From contig CAMBAD010000004.1 of the NCBI GenBank assembly GCA_945864085.1, positions 1-57,200 on the forward strand: a stretch of 57,200 bases of DNA, given 5' to 3'. Numbering within the stretch: position 1 is the first letter of the stretch; each line of letters begins with the position of its first letter. Below, in pieces: positions 34,674 to 43,682 of this stretch. Made by a program: the position numbers and the translations under genes. Under the pieces are notes generated by a model. The model searched no databases. It was not told the origin of the DNA and saw nothing but the letters and a program-made list of their open reading frames with translations. This DNA comes from an uncultured Streptococcus sp. Lineage in GTDB: Bacteria > Bacillota > Bacilli > Lactobacillales > Streptococcaceae.

Positions 34674-35264
34674 TAACGTGTTCGTGAGATGAACAGATGG
34701 GAGTGGGAAAGAACTCGACAGGTAAAAAGAGTTCCCCTCACTTCCAAACTTATAGGTTCGGGCTTCTATGGTCACTTTCTAGTGTTAAGGTGACCAGCTG
34801 AAACAGTTCCCCGAACAAGCCTCGCTTTTATATTTTTTAGCTCGGGTTAAAACAGTCACTTCCCTGACTGTTTTAATCCACTCCACTGGACTATTTGACA
34901 CAAACTTCGTTTGTTTTATTCCCTTGCTCAAACAGTCACTACTCTGATTGTCTGACCTCTCGCCCCTGTATAGCACCAAAGGTTTCCCAAACCTTTGGTG
35001 CTTGGAGATAGAGCGAACACAGTTCGCGTCAGCCGTAGAGGTCAGATTTGGAGTGTGAAACACGAATTGCGGAGATTTGTTTTGCAAATCCTATCTCCAA
35101 CTTTTTTATCTCGCTTTCTCATATCTAGGCTCGGGCTGAAACAGTTCTCCGAACTGTTTCACTCCCCCAGATTGTTAAAGCCAACCAACCACTGTGCTGA
35201 GATGTTGACCCGAACTCTGAGAGGCTTTTTGTCTAGCCTCTTTGCAAAGGAAGAGAGGAAAACC
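34674..35264. other. Repeat-filled gap between asd and dapA
   Basis: An open frame runs in from 34995 but has no coding character; dapA starts at 35265. The gap contains hairpins AAAACAGTC/GACTGTTTT (~34855-34880) and GAAACAGTT/AACTGTTTC (~35134-35157). It also has an AGAGGCT/AGCCTCT hairpin (35220-35241) and an inverted, split copy of the repeat found upstream of asd. I see no convincing promoter; readthrough from asd is possible. Confidence 0.65.
35041..35219 (-). repeat. Intergenic repeat copy C, inverted and split
   Basis: 35041-35067 (GGTCAGATTTGGAGTGTG...) is the reverse complement of the end of copies A/B. 35185-35219 (CAACCACTGTGCTGAGATGT...) is the reverse complement of their beginning. 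About 120 bp with hairpins replaces the middle. Confidence 0.75.
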
Positions 35265-36200
35265 ATGTCTATTCAAGATTTGCGCGATGTAAAAATTATT
35301 ACAGCTATGATTACGCCTTTTAAAGAAGACGGTTCGATTAACTATGATGTTTTACCCGAATTGGTGGAACATTTGCTGGCCCATCATACAGAAGGTATTT
35401 TGTTGGCTGGGACAACAGCAGAAAGTCCTACTTTAACCCACGAAGAAGAATTAGAATTGTTTGGTGCGGTACAAAAGATTGTCAATGGACGTGTGCCCCT
35501 GATTGCTGGTATCGGTACAAATGATACCCGTGATTCGATTGAGTTTGCCAAGGAAGTAGCAGCCTTCGGTGGCTTTGCGGCTGGTCTTGCTATTGTGCCT
35601 TATTACAACAAACCTTCACAAGAGGGCATGTACCAGCACTTCAAGGCCATTGCAGATGCCTCTGATTTACCAATCATTATCTACAATATTCCAGGTCGTG
35701 TTGTGGTGGAAATGACACCTGAAACCATGCTCCGTTTGGCCGAACATCCAAATATTATCGGTGTTAAGGAATGTACAAGCCTTGCCAACATGGCTTACTT
35801 GATTGAAAACAAGCCAGAAGATTTCTTGATTTATACTGGCGAGGATGGCGACGCCTTTCATGCCATGAACCTCGGTGCAGATGGAGTTATTTCTGTTGCT
35901 TCCCACACCAACGGTGATGAAATGTATGCCATGTTTAAGGCTATTGCGGAGAGTGATATCGCTTTGGCAGCAGCTATTCAACGCAAGTTCATCCCAAAAG
36001 TTAATGCGCTTTTCTCTTACCCAAGTCCTGCTCCAGTGAAGGCAGTTCTCAATTATCTAGGCTTTGAGGTCGGTCCGCTGCGTTTGCCTTTGGTACCTTG
36101 TCCTGCTGAGGATGCAAAACGTATTATTAAGGTTGTTGTCGATGGTGACTATGAGGCAACAAAGGCCACTGTGACAGGTGTTGTCCGACCTGATTATTAG
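35265..36200 (+). CDS. dapA: 4-hydroxy-tetrahydrodipicolinate synthase
   Basis: Condenses pyruvate with aspartate semialdehyde, the first step to lysine/DAP. 311 aa: [47 protein letters not shown], the [13 protein letters not shown] tyrosine region, and Schiff-base Lys in GVKECTSL. The frame opens 90 codons earlier, inside repeat [14 protein letters not shown] at 35265 is the natural start, with AGAGGA just upstream. Works directly after asd. Confidence 0.95.
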   Translation: MSIQDLRDVKIITAMITPFKEDGSINYDVLPELVEHLLAHHTEGILLAGTTAESPTLTHEEELELFGAVQKIVNGRVPLIAGIGTNDTRDSIEFAKEVAAFGGFAAGLAIVPYYNKPSQEGMYQHFKAIADASDLPIIIYNIPGRVVVEMTPETMLRLAEHPNIIGVKECTSLANMAYLIENKPEDFLIYTGEDGDAFHAMNLGADGVISVASHTNGDEMYAMFKAIAESDIALAAAIQRKFIPKVNALFSYPSPAPVKAVLNYLGFEVGPLRLPLVPCPAEDAKRIIKVVVDGDYEATKATVTGVVRPDY

Positions 36201-36251
36201 ACAAGGTTTGTAAGTCTTTTCTCCTCATTGAAAATCAGATACAGACCTTGT
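36201..36251 (+). other. Long hairpin directly after dapA
   Basis: ACAAGGTTTGTA (36201-36212) pairs with TACAGACCTTGT (36240-36251), one G-U pair, 27-nt loop, no T run. Possibly an mRNA 3'-end stabiliser. Confidence 0.4.
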
Positions 36252-36403
36252 TGGGGTGGTTTGATGGAAATGAAACTAGAACCGATTATTCCCAAAATAG
36301 AAAGCAACTGAGTTTTCTCCCTATCTGTCTGACATGAACCAGTTTGTTCCCAATTCTGGCTCCAACCTTTTTTAGGCAGTTGCTATTCATTTAATTGCAT
36401 TTT

Positions 36404-36442
36404 AAAACCCACCTTGAAAGGATTGCTTTCAGGGTGGGTTTT
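36404..36442. terminator. Strong bidirectional terminator
   Basis: AAAACCCACCTTGAAAG pairs with CTTTCAGGGTGGGTTTT around GATTG; one G-U pair. It ends the LTA-synthase-like gene and stops readthrough from dapA. Confidence 0.9.
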
Positions 36443-36451
36443 GATGTTGCT

Positions 36452-38596
36452 TTATGGATTTTCAGAGGTGCTGGTTGAGGGGGTGGCGGTTGGATGTAAT
36501 TCAAGATAGGTTGGGGCGTAGAAGAGATCCACTGTCGTTTTGTCTGCATTTTGATGATAGAGGCTGGTAGAATGTTGTCCTAATTGTTCCTCAATATCAA
36601 GCTGAGTTTGTAGTGAATCAATATAAGAGTAAAGTCTGGCATCGTTATCAGCTAAGCCATTATCATAGAAACGGACTAAGTCACCTGTTTGTACAGCATC
36701 GCTAGAAGCTAGTTGTTTATTTACAGCCTCTCTAATGGCCTCAATTTCGGCCAAGGTCGTCTGGTCAGGATTTGTGATTTCCAAACCAGACTCGGTGTAG
36801 TAGATTCTGCCAGCATAGCTCGTGTATTTTGGAGTAACAAAGCTATCTTCTGTTCGGAAGGCAACAATTTGCTGGTGATCCTTGGATAGCAGATCTTGCC
36901 CAACTTGTAGAAATTGGTCGGCCTTGATTCCCAAGAGGTGTTCAAGCGTAGGCAGGGCGTCGATTTCTCCGCCATAGGTATCAATAATCTGCCCCTGTGT
37001 CATGCCTGGGATGACAATCATATAAGGAACCCGTTGCAGCATGGCATTATCAAATTCAGACCAGGTTTGGGGATCTTTTCCTAGGAGTGGTGCCAGATCA
37101 GGATTGCGCGAGTTCGAAATTCCATAGTGATCTCCGTAAAGGATAATAATGGATTTTTCATACAGACCAGAGGCTTTTAAATAATCAAAGAAGGCCTTGA
37201 TAGCAGCGTCGAGATAGTTGGCTGTTGCGAAATAACCGTTGATGGTTTCATCTTCTGTTTGTGCCAAGGGAAAACCAATATCATCACCGATTAGGCTAGT
37301 CGTGTAGGGATAGTGGTTGGAGATAGTAATATATTTGGCATAGAAGGGCTGCTGCAAGAGTTCCAAGTATTGGATGGAGTCAGCAAACATAATCTTGTCA
37401 TTCAGACCATATTGGAAAGAGTTTTCAGGGGTCAGCTCTGAGAAGTAAGACTGGTCGAAGAAGTAGTTATAGCCCCACTGTTTGTAGGTATTGTTGCGAT
37501 TCCAAAAACTACCAGAGTTTCCATGAAAAACAGCCGAGCTATAGCCAGCCAGTTGATTTAAGAGATAAGGTGCCGCTTGCTGGGTATTGGTACCTCCGTA
37601 TTGAACCATAAAGGATCCTTGGTTTAAGCCGAAAAGCGAGGTGTCCATCATTGTTTCAGCATCAGAGGTTTTACCAGCCTTGACTTGGTGAAAGAAGTTG
37701 GAAAAGGCAAGGGTAGAATTGGAGTGATAGAGGGAGTTAAGAAAGGGAGTGACTTCGTACTCTGTACCGTCTATGTTTAACTTATAATCAATGATAAATT
37801 GCTGGAGACTTTCTAGGTGAAGATAGATAACATTTCGTCCCTTTGCAATCCCAAAATAGTGTTCATTGGGTTGGGCATAATGTTCTTGGATATAGGTCTG
37901 GACAGGTTCTAAATCAGCAGCTGTGGCATCGGAACGGTCTTTTTCTGCCGAATAGGTCTGGTTGGCATTGTAGGCTAGAAAGGCAGGCAATCCCAGGGCA
38001 CGAACAATATAGGTATTGGAAAAACCGCGTGTCAATAGTTCTGGGCGATCGATTTCTGCCAAGAAAAGGTTGCATGAGAAGAAGAGAACAGAAAAGGCTG
38101 TGATGGCTAAACTGGTTTTCTTTTCAAAGGCTTGATGATCGTAAGGTATTTTCTTTCTTTGGAAGGCTAGGATAAGGGCTATAAAATCTAAAAAGTAGAC
38201 CACATCCCAGACGCGAAATAGTTTGAGGGCTGCTTCACCAAGACCAGCCGAGACGCTGGAAGTGGCCATCATGGTTGAGATGGAAATATAGTCAGAAAAT
38301 TCGCGGTAATAAACTGCGTTTGAAAAGAGCCAGCCAAACAGGATGAGATAGATACTGATAGCCAGAATATAGAATAGTCTGGTATTTTTTACATAGAGAG
38401 CTAAGCCGATAAGCAGAAGGGCAATGGGTAAAGGATTGATCAGCGCGATAAAGAACTGATAAGGACCAGATAGGTCCAGATTAAAATCAACCACATAGGC
38501 CCAGAGTGATTTCAGCCAATAACTAGACAGCAGGAGACAAATGAAGCCGAATCGGGTTCCGACATGTATTTTGATATGGTTTATCAATTTTTTCAC
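36452..38596 (-). CDS. LTA synthase-like sulfatase-fold membrane protein
   Basis: 714 aa: about five N-terminal membrane helices (to ~residue 190), then an extracellular alkaline-phosphatase-superfamily domain. Visible active-site pieces: NVIYLHLESLQQF (metal Glu), KTSDAETMMDTSLFG (nucleophile Thr) and ILYGDHYGIS (metal Asp/His). The family uses phosphatidylglycerol to build glycerol-phosphate polymers on the cell surface; whether this is the main LtaS or a paralogue is not clear. The start is GTG with AGGAGG 11 nt upstream. The C-terminal ~15 residues are Ser/Thr/Pro-rich. Confidence 0.86.
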   Translation of the reverse strand: MKKLINHIKIHVGTRFGFICLLLSSYWLKSLWAYVVDFNLDLSGPYQFFIALINPLPIALLLIGLALYVKNTRLFYILAISIYLILFGWLFSNAVYYREFSDYISISTMMATSSVSAGLGEAALKLFRVWDVVYFLDFIALILAFQRKKIPYDHQAFEKKTSLAITAFSVLFFSCNLFLAEIDRPELLTRGFSNTYIVRALGLPAFLAYNANQTYSAEKDRSDATAADLEPVQTYIQEHYAQPNEHYFGIAKGRNVIYLHLESLQQFIIDYKLNIDGTEYEVTPFLNSLYHSNSTLAFSNFFHQVKAGKTSDAETMMDTSLFGLNQGSFMVQYGGTNTQQAAPYLLNQLAGYSSAVFHGNSGSFWNRNNTYKQWGYNYFFDQSYFSELTPENSFQYGLNDKIMFADSIQYLELLQQPFYAKYITISNHYPYTTSLIGDDIGFPLAQTEDETINGYFATANYLDAAIKAFFDYLKASGLYEKSIIILYGDHYGISNSRNPDLAPLLGKDPQTWSEFDNAMLQRVPYMIVIPGMTQGQIIDTYGGEIDALPTLEHLLGIKADQFLQVGQDLLSKDHQQIVAFRTEDSFVTPKYTSYAGRIYYTESGLEITNPDQTTLAEIEAIREAVNKQLASSDAVQTGDLVRFYDNGLADNDARLYSYIDSLQTQLDIEEQLGQHSTSLYHQNADKTTVDLFYAPTYLELHPTATPSTSTSENP

Positions 38597-38681
38597 AAGT
38601 AAAACGTCCTCCTGGTTCCTTCCAAAAATCTCTGTTTATTATACCATATTTTTAAAAAATCCTTTAAACATAGGAGTTTTT

Positions 38682-38720
38682 TTGGCATAATTCTTGAATC
38701 ATGATATAATAAAAAGTATG
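38682..38720 (+). promoter_or_regulatory. Promoter giving a leaderless mRNA
   Basis: TTGGCA (38682-38687), 17 bp, TATAAT (38705-38710), then AAAAAGT and ATG at 38718. Only 7 nt separate the -10 from the start codon and there is no ribosome site. Confidence 0.7.
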
Positions 38721-39881
38721 AAAATACAGGTGAGTTCTCTAGCAGAAAAAAAGATTGTGAAAGGTGTCTGTCTTTTGGATAGCTTAGATTTCAAGGAAAA
38801 TCTAGGCTTAGAAGATAGGCTTGTAACGCTAGTCTCGGCCAAGGGAGCCTATCTTGGTCAAGCCTACCTCTCTCAACAGAATAAGGGGATTGGTTGGATC
38901 TATAGTCGCCATGAGCAGGACTTGTCCGTTGAATTTTTCAAGGACCTCTTTCAAAAGGCGAAGAACAAGCGGAAGAAATACTATGATGATCAGGGAACCA
39001 CAGCCTTTCGTCTTTTCAATCAAGACGGAGATGGGTTTGGAGGGCTGACGATTGACCTCTATGGAGAATATGCAGTTTTTTCCTTGTACAATACATTTGT
39101 CTTTTCCATTCGAGGGCAAATCATTACGGCGTTTCAATTTGTCTTTCCAGAGGTGATTGGGGCCTACCAGAAGTTTCGCTTTAAAGGAGCCACTACTGAA
39201 TCCGACCATCTATATGGCCTTGAAGCACCAGAGAGTTTTTCCATCTTGGAGAATGGTGTTGCCTATCAGGTCTTTATGAATGATGGTCTTATGACAGGTA
39301 TTTTCTTAGATCAGCACGATATTCGAGGCCTCCTTGTTGATGGCTTGGCAGCTGGAAAATCCTTGCTCAATATGTTTTCCTATACAGCAGCTTTTTCTGT
39401 TGCTGCTGCTATGGGAGGGGCCAGTCCGACCACCTCTGTTGATTTGGCCAAGCGCTCACGTGAATTATCGCAGGCTCATTTTCAACAAAATAGTTTAAAT
39501 TTGGACTCTCATCAGTTTGTTGTGATGGATGTCTTTGACTATTTCAAATATGCCAAGCGAAAGGGTTTGACCTATGATGTGGTTGTGCTAGATCCTCCTA
39601 GTTTTGCACGCAATAAGAAGCAGACATTTTCTGTTGCAAAGGACTATCATAAGTTAATTTCAGAGTCTCTGGAAGTTCTAAATTCCAATGGCCTCCTCAT
39701 TGCCTCTACCAATGCGGCGAATCTATCACTAGAAAAATTTCGCCAGCAGATTGAGAAGGGGATGGGGAAGACAGGCTACCGAATCCTAGAGACCTATCGT
39801 TTACCAGCGGATTTTACATATAATAAAAAAGATGAAAGTAGTAATTACCTCAAGGTCTTTACTATACAGGTACAGAAATGA
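38718..39881 (+). CDS. Class I SAM-dependent rRNA methyltransferase (RlmI-like)
   Basis: 387 aa. An N-terminal PUA-like domain ([18 protein letters not shown]) and an EEHEE-like middle are followed by a Rossmann methyltransferase with [19 protein letters not shown] and the catalytic-loop motif [13 protein letters not shown]. Closest to RlmI (23S rRNA m5C1962); target inferred. The open frame begins at 38694, but MKIQVSS at 38718 matches how the family starts and fits the promoter. The last 4 bases overlap aroD (ATGA). Confidence 0.85.
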   Translation: MKIQVSSLAEKKIVKGVCLLDSLDFKENLGLEDRLVTLVSAKGAYLGQAYLSQQNKGIGWIYSRHEQDLSVEFFKDLFQKAKNKRKKYYDDQGTTAFRLFNQDGDGFGGLTIDLYGEYAVFSLYNTFVFSIRGQIITAFQFVFPEVIGAYQKFRFKGATTESDHLYGLEAPESFSILENGVAYQVFMNDGLMTGIFLDQHDIRGLLVDGLAAGKSLLNMFSYTAAFSVAAAMGGASPTTSVDLAKRSRELSQAHFQQNSLNLDSHQFVVMDVFDYFKYAKRKGLTYDVVVLDPPSFARNKKQTFSVAKDYHKLISESLEVLNSNGLLIASTNAANLSLEKFRQQIEKGMGKTGYRILETYRLPADFTYNKKDESSNYLKVFTIQVQK

Positions 39882-40552
39882 AAATTGTTGTCCCGATTAT
39901 GCCTAGAAATTTAGAGGAGGTCAACTCTATTGATACAGCAGCTTTGACCGAGGCAGATTTAATCGAATGGCGGGCGGATTTTTTGTCTAAAGATGAAATT
40001 TTGCAGGTGGCACCAGCTGTATTTGAAAAGTGTGCGGGGCATGAAGTTATTTTTACCCTCCGTACCAGCAGAGAAGGTGGTTATATGGACTTGGAAGACC
40101 AAGAATATGTTGGGATTCTCAAAGAAATTGCTGCCCTCTACCAGCCTGATTATATTGATTTTGAATATTATTCTTACAAGGCTGTTTTTGAACAAATGTT
40201 GGACTTTCCAAATTTAGTTTTGAGTTACCATAATTTCCAGGAAACCCCTTCTAACTACATGGAGATTATGTCGGAATTGACCAGCTTGTCACCAGCAGTG
40301 GTTAAAATTGCTGTGATGGCCAATACAGAGCAGGATGTGCTTGATGTTATGAATTATACTCGTGGTTTTAAGACCCTCAATGCTGACCAAAAATTTGCGA
40401 CCATTTCTATGGGAAGATTGGGGCAATTATCACGCATTTCGGGTATGATTACTGGCTCTGACTGGACCTTTGCCAGTCTGGATTTGGCTTCAGCTCCAGG
40501 ACAGATGTCCTTGGCGAACACTAGAAAATTTTTAGATATTTTGGAGAAATAA
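39878..40552 (+). CDS. aroD: Type I 3-dehydroquinate dehydratase
   Basis: Third step of the shikimate pathway. 224 aa: LIEWRADFL near residue 30, catalytic His in the LSYHNFQ region, Schiff-base Lys in VVKIAVMA, and [11 protein letters not shown]. Overlaps the methyltransferase gene by 4 bp and precedes aroC by 2 bp, so all three are cotranscribed. Confidence 0.95.
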   Translation: MKIVVPIMPRNLEEVNSIDTAALTEADLIEWRADFLSKDEILQVAPAVFEKCAGHEVIFTLRTSREGGYMDLEDQEYVGILKEIAALYQPDYIDFEYYSYKAVFEQMLDFPNLVLSYHNFQETPSNYMEIMSELTSLSPAVVKIAVMANTEQDVLDVMNYTRGFKTLNADQKFATISMGRLGQLSRISGMITGSDWTFASLDLASAPGQMSLANTRKFLDILEK

Positions 40553-40554
40553 AG

Positions 40555-41721
40555 ATGAGATATTTAACAGCTGGGGAATCCCATGGACCGCGTTTGACAG
40601 CTATTATCGAGGGAGTTCCGGCTGGCCTTCCTTTAACTGCAGAGGACATCAATGCGGATTTAACACGCCGTCAGGGTGGTTACGGTCGTGGTAGTCGTAT
40701 GAAAATTGAAACCGATCGGGTGGAAATCACTGCGGGTGTGCGTCACGGTCTGACAACTGGAGCTCCGATTACCTTAAATGTCACCAATAAAGACCATCAA
40801 AAGTGGTTAGATATTATGGCTGTTGAGGACATTGAGGAAAAATTGAAAAGCAAACGCCGAATCAAGCACCCGCGTCCAGGTCATGCGGATTTGGTCGGTG
40901 GTATGAAGTACCGTTTTAGTGACTTGCGTAACTCACTGGAGCGCTCAAGTGCACGGGAGACCACTATGCGAGTGGCTGTCGGTGCTGTTGCGAAGAGAAT
41001 TTTGGCAGAGTTGGATATTGACATTGCCAATCATATCGTGGTCTTTGGCGGCAAGGAAATCGATGTTCCAGATGGCTTGACGGTAGCAGATATTCGTGAA
41101 CGAGCGGCTCAATCAGAAGTGTCGATTGTCAATCAAGAACGTGAGGAAGAAATCAAGACCTATATTGACCAAATCAAGCGTGATGGTGACACTATTGGTG
41201 GTGTTGTTGAGACGGTTGTCGGAGGGGTTCCAGCGGGCCTAGGTTCCTATGTTCAATGGGATAAGAAACTGGATGCCAAGCTGGCTCAGGCGGTTGTTTC
41301 CATCAATGCCTTTAAAGGGGTTGAATTTGGAGTCGGCTTCCAGGCTGGTTATCTCAAGGGAAGCCAAGTAATGGATGAAATCCTTTGGAACCAAGAGACT
41401 GGTTACACGCGCCGAACCAATAATTTGGGTGGTTTTGAAGGGGGCATGACAAATGGACAACCCCTTGTCATTCGTGGGGTGATGAAGCCAATTCCTACCC
41501 TCTACAAGCCCCTGATGTCTGTAGACATTGATACACACGAACCTTACAAGGCTACAGTGGAGCGGTCAGATCCGACAGCTCTTCCAGCCGCAGGAGTGGT
41601 GATGGAATCTGTCGTAGCAACGGTCCTTGCGACAGAAATTCTGGATAAATTTTCTTCTGATAACTTGGAGGAATTAAAGGCAGCAGTGGCTAGCCACCGT
41701 GATTATGTAAAGAATTTTTAG
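40555..41721 (+). CDS. aroC: Chorismate synthase
   Basis: Makes chorismate from EPSP using reduced FMN. 388 aa: [12 protein letters not shown] at the start, [41 protein letters not shown], and [11 protein letters not shown]. All family signatures are intact. GGAG 13 nt upstream, weak spacing; coupling to aroD is likely. Confidence 0.97.
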   Translation: MRYLTAGESHGPRLTAIIEGVPAGLPLTAEDINADLTRRQGGYGRGSRMKIETDRVEITAGVRHGLTTGAPITLNVTNKDHQKWLDIMAVEDIEEKLKSKRRIKHPRPGHADLVGGMKYRFSDLRNSLERSSARETTMRVAVGAVAKRILAELDIDIANHIVVFGGKEIDVPDGLTVADIRERAAQSEVSIVNQEREEEIKTYIDQIKRDGDTIGGVVETVVGGVPAGLGSYVQWDKKLDAKLAQAVVSINAFKGVEFGVGFQAGYLKGSQVMDEILWNQETGYTRRTNNLGGFEGGMTNGQPLVIRGVMKPIPTLYKPLMSVDIDTHEPYKATVERSDPTALPAAGVVMESVVATVLATEILDKFSSDNLEELKAAVASHRDYVKNF

Positions 41722-41730
41722 GAGATTTAC

Positions 41731-42834
41731 ATGAGCAAAACGATTTACATTGCTGGCCTAGGGCTGATTGGTGCTTCCTTGGCATTAGGCATTCGTAAAC
41801 ACCATCCTGATTACAGGATATTGGGCTACAATCGCAGTGAGAAGTCCCGCCAAATTGCTCTAAATAGAGGAATAGTGGATGAAGCGACCGATGACTTTCC
41901 GAGTTTTGCAGGTCAAGCAGATGTCATCATCATTTGCATCCCTATCCAACAAACCATCCAGCTACTGAAGGATTTAAGTGAGTTAGAACTGAAATCGAAT
42001 GTTTTAGTAACAGATGCTGGCTCGACCAAATCTGCTATTGTCGCTGCTGCCGAAACCTATCTAAGCGCTAAAGGAATCAATTTCATCGGAGGTCACCCGA
42101 TGGCTGGTAGCCATAAGTCTGGTGCAGAGGCAGCTGATCCGTATCTTTTTGAGAATGCTTATTTTATCATGACACCTTGTAAGCTGACCAAGGCTGATGC
42201 TGTTCCAAGGTTGACAGATTTATTGGCTGGAACAGGTGCTCGCTTTGTTCAAATTGACGCCCAAGAGCATGACCGTGTGACCAGTCAGATTTCCCATTTT
42301 CCTCACGTTTTGGCTTCTAGCCTGATGAACCAAGCAAGTGATTATGCTGAACTTCATCCCTTTACCAATAATTTCGCCGCTGGTGGTTTTCGAGATATGA
42401 CGCGGATTGCAGAGAGCGAGCCTAGTATGTGGACCAGTATTTTGCTGACCAATCCCGAGGCCATTATTGAGCGAATTGAGGAATTTAAGAACCGCTTGAC
42501 CAGTGTGGCCAATCTCTTGAAAGCTGGTGATCAGGCTGCCATTTGGAATTTTTTTGACCAAGGAAGACAAAGCCGAAAAGCAATGGAAATCCACAAGCGG
42601 GCAGGGGTTGATTCATTTTACGATATTTTTATCAATGTTCCAGATGAGGAAGATACCGTTTTGAGGATTTTGGAAATTTTAAGAGGAATTTCCATTGTCA
42701 ATATTCACATCAATGAAGAAAACCGTGAAGATATCTACGGGATTCTGCAAATTACGTTTAAAAACAAGGAAGATTTGAAAGAGGCAGCTGATCGTTTGTC
42801 AGACCAGACCACTTACCAAATCTACCTAGATTAG
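41731..42834 (+). CDS. tyrA: Prephenate dehydrogenase with ACT domain
   Basis: Oxidises prephenate to 4-hydroxyphenylpyruvate on the way to tyrosine. 367 aa: Rossmann motif IAGLGLIGASLALGI, GHPMAGSHKSGAEAA, SQISHFPHVLA, then a C-terminal ACT domain (~295-367, SFYDIFINVPDEED...) likely to bind an aromatic amino acid for feedback. GGAG precedes the ATG. Confidence 0.95.
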   Translation: MSKTIYIAGLGLIGASLALGIRKHHPDYRILGYNRSEKSRQIALNRGIVDEATDDFPSFAGQADVIIICIPIQQTIQLLKDLSELELKSNVLVTDAGSTKSAIVAAAETYLSAKGINFIGGHPMAGSHKSGAEAADPYLFENAYFIMTPCKLTKADAVPRLTDLLAGTGARFVQIDAQEHDRVTSQISHFPHVLASSLMNQASDYAELHPFTNNFAAGGFRDMTRIAESEPSMWTSILLTNPEAIIERIEEFKNRLTSVANLLKAGDQAAIWNFFDQGRQSRKAMEIHKRAGVDSFYDIFINVPDEEDTVLRILEILRGISIVNIHINEENREDIYGILQITFKNKEDLKEAADRLSDQTTYQIYLD

Positions 42835-42843
42835 GAGAAACTT

Positions 42844-43182
42844 ATGTCAACAAATATCTATGATATTGCCAATGAACTAGAGCGAGCAATCCGCAACTTG
42901 CCTGAGTACAAAGCAGTGGAGGCTGTCAAGGTCTCAGTTGAAGCCAACCCAGAAGCGAAGGAAATTCTGGACGCCTATATCGCTTTCCAAAAAGATATTC
43001 AAACCAAGTTACAGGCTGGGGATATTCCTACGGAAGCAGACCAAAAGAAAATGCTGGACTTTAACAAGAAGGTGCAAGCAAATGCAATCCTTACAGAATA
43101 TTTCAGCAAACAACAACAGTTGGGAACCTACGTAGCTGATTTGGAGCGCATTATCTTTACTCCACTCAATGAATTACTATAG
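42844..43182 (+). CDS. YlbF/YmcA (UPF0342) family protein
   Basis: A 112-aa helical protein (STNIYDIANELERAIRNLPEYKAVEAVK...), a family linked in Bacillus to an RNA-processing regulatory complex; the streptococcal role is unclear. It follows tyrA by 9 bp and is the last gene before a terminator, as in other streptococcal aro operons (from memory). Confidence 0.85.
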   Translation: MSTNIYDIANELERAIRNLPEYKAVEAVKVSVEANPEAKEILDAYIAFQKDIQTKLQAGDIPTEADQKKMLDFNKKVQANAILTEYFSKQQQLGTYVADLERIIFTPLNELL

Positions 43183-43185
43183 AAG

Positions 43186-43206
43186 GCAGCCTTCGGGCTG
43201 TTTTTT
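43186..43206 (+). terminator. Terminator of the aroD-aroC-tyrA operon
   Basis: CAGCC, loop TTCG, GGCTG, then six T. Confidence 0.85.
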
Positions 43207-43389
43207 ATATCTGGGAAAACATCCCAAATCTAGCCTTTAGGGCTGGTTGTGAACATAGTTCAGAATGTAGTTTCTGACTGAAAAGTATAAAAATAGTAAG
43301 AACAGTGAAAAAATATACAACTTTTTGTTGACAAATGGCCTGAAAATCGTTATTATAGTTACAAATCAAAGATGGAAAGGAAGACAGAT

Positions 43390-43452
43390 ATGTTACAAAA
43401 GTGTCAAACAAATACAGTAACTCATACATATTTCTACAGCTATTTTAGATAG
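43390..43452 (+). CDS. Aromatic leader peptide, 20 aa
   Basis: Reads MLQKCQTNTVTHTYFYSYFR and stops at TAG 43450-43452. Five of the last seven residues are Tyr or Phe; there is no Trp. AAAGGA at 43376-43381 is well spaced for translation. The aromatic codons (43429-43446) overlap the first hairpin (segment a). It is probably regulatory only: the ribosome stalls when charged tRNA-Tyr or tRNA-Phe is scarce. Confidence 0.75.
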   Translation: MLQKCQTNTVTHTYFYSYFR

Positions 43453-43600
43453 TGTTTGTAGACATGGTGGGCATGGATGCAAACACGGGAACGTTTCGTT
43501 TGTATCTATGTGGCTGTAGTTGTTTTGACCTGTGCCTCATAGATGATACATCTAAGTGGCAGTAAGTATTCAGTCTGTTTTTATATACAGTTGAAATATT

Positions 43601-43637
43601 GGGACCGCTTGGATGTTAGTCTAAGCGGTCCCTTTTT
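43601..43637 (+). terminator. Attenuator terminator upstream of the transporter
   Basis: GGGACCGCTTGGA pairs with TCTAAGCGGTCCC (13 bp, one G-U) around TGTTAG, then five T. The TGGGACCGC start resembles the end of a T-box, but the preceding AGGG half is missing. Confidence 0.9.
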
Positions 43638-43682
43638 ATAGCAGTTGATTATTATATTTATACATTTTGAAGGAGAAAAATG

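Larger units (their letters stand above)
43328..43637 (+). promoter_or_regulatory. Aromatic leader-peptide attenuator with relay of hairpins
   Basis: Promoter TTGACA (43328-43333), 17 bp, TATTAT (43351-43356). The leader has a 20-codon ORF, then segments a (43433-43443), b (43449-43466), c (43472-43485), d (43498-43514), e (43533-43545), f (43548-43561), g (43601-43616) and h (43620-43632). Pairings a:b, c:d, e:f and g:h give a terminator; the alternative b:c, d:e and f:g gives an antiterminator. c:d is 13/13 paired, f:g 12/12, g:h 13/13, d:e 11/12, b:c 12/14, e:f 10/12. A ribosome stalled on the Tyr/Phe codons would mask a and shift the register to readthrough. All pairings were read by hand. 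Confidence 0.75.

Noticed and set aside
34995..35264. 90-residue N-terminal extension of DapA
   Set aside because: The extension is translated repeat DNA, and a normal start with a ribosome site lies at 35265, matching family length.
43595..43637. T-box riboswitch before the transporter
   Set aside because: TGGGACCGC and the terminator look like a T-box end, but the AGGG half needed for the antiterminator is missing and I find no specifier loop or K-turn-like AGAGA. The leader peptide and relay pairings explain the region better.
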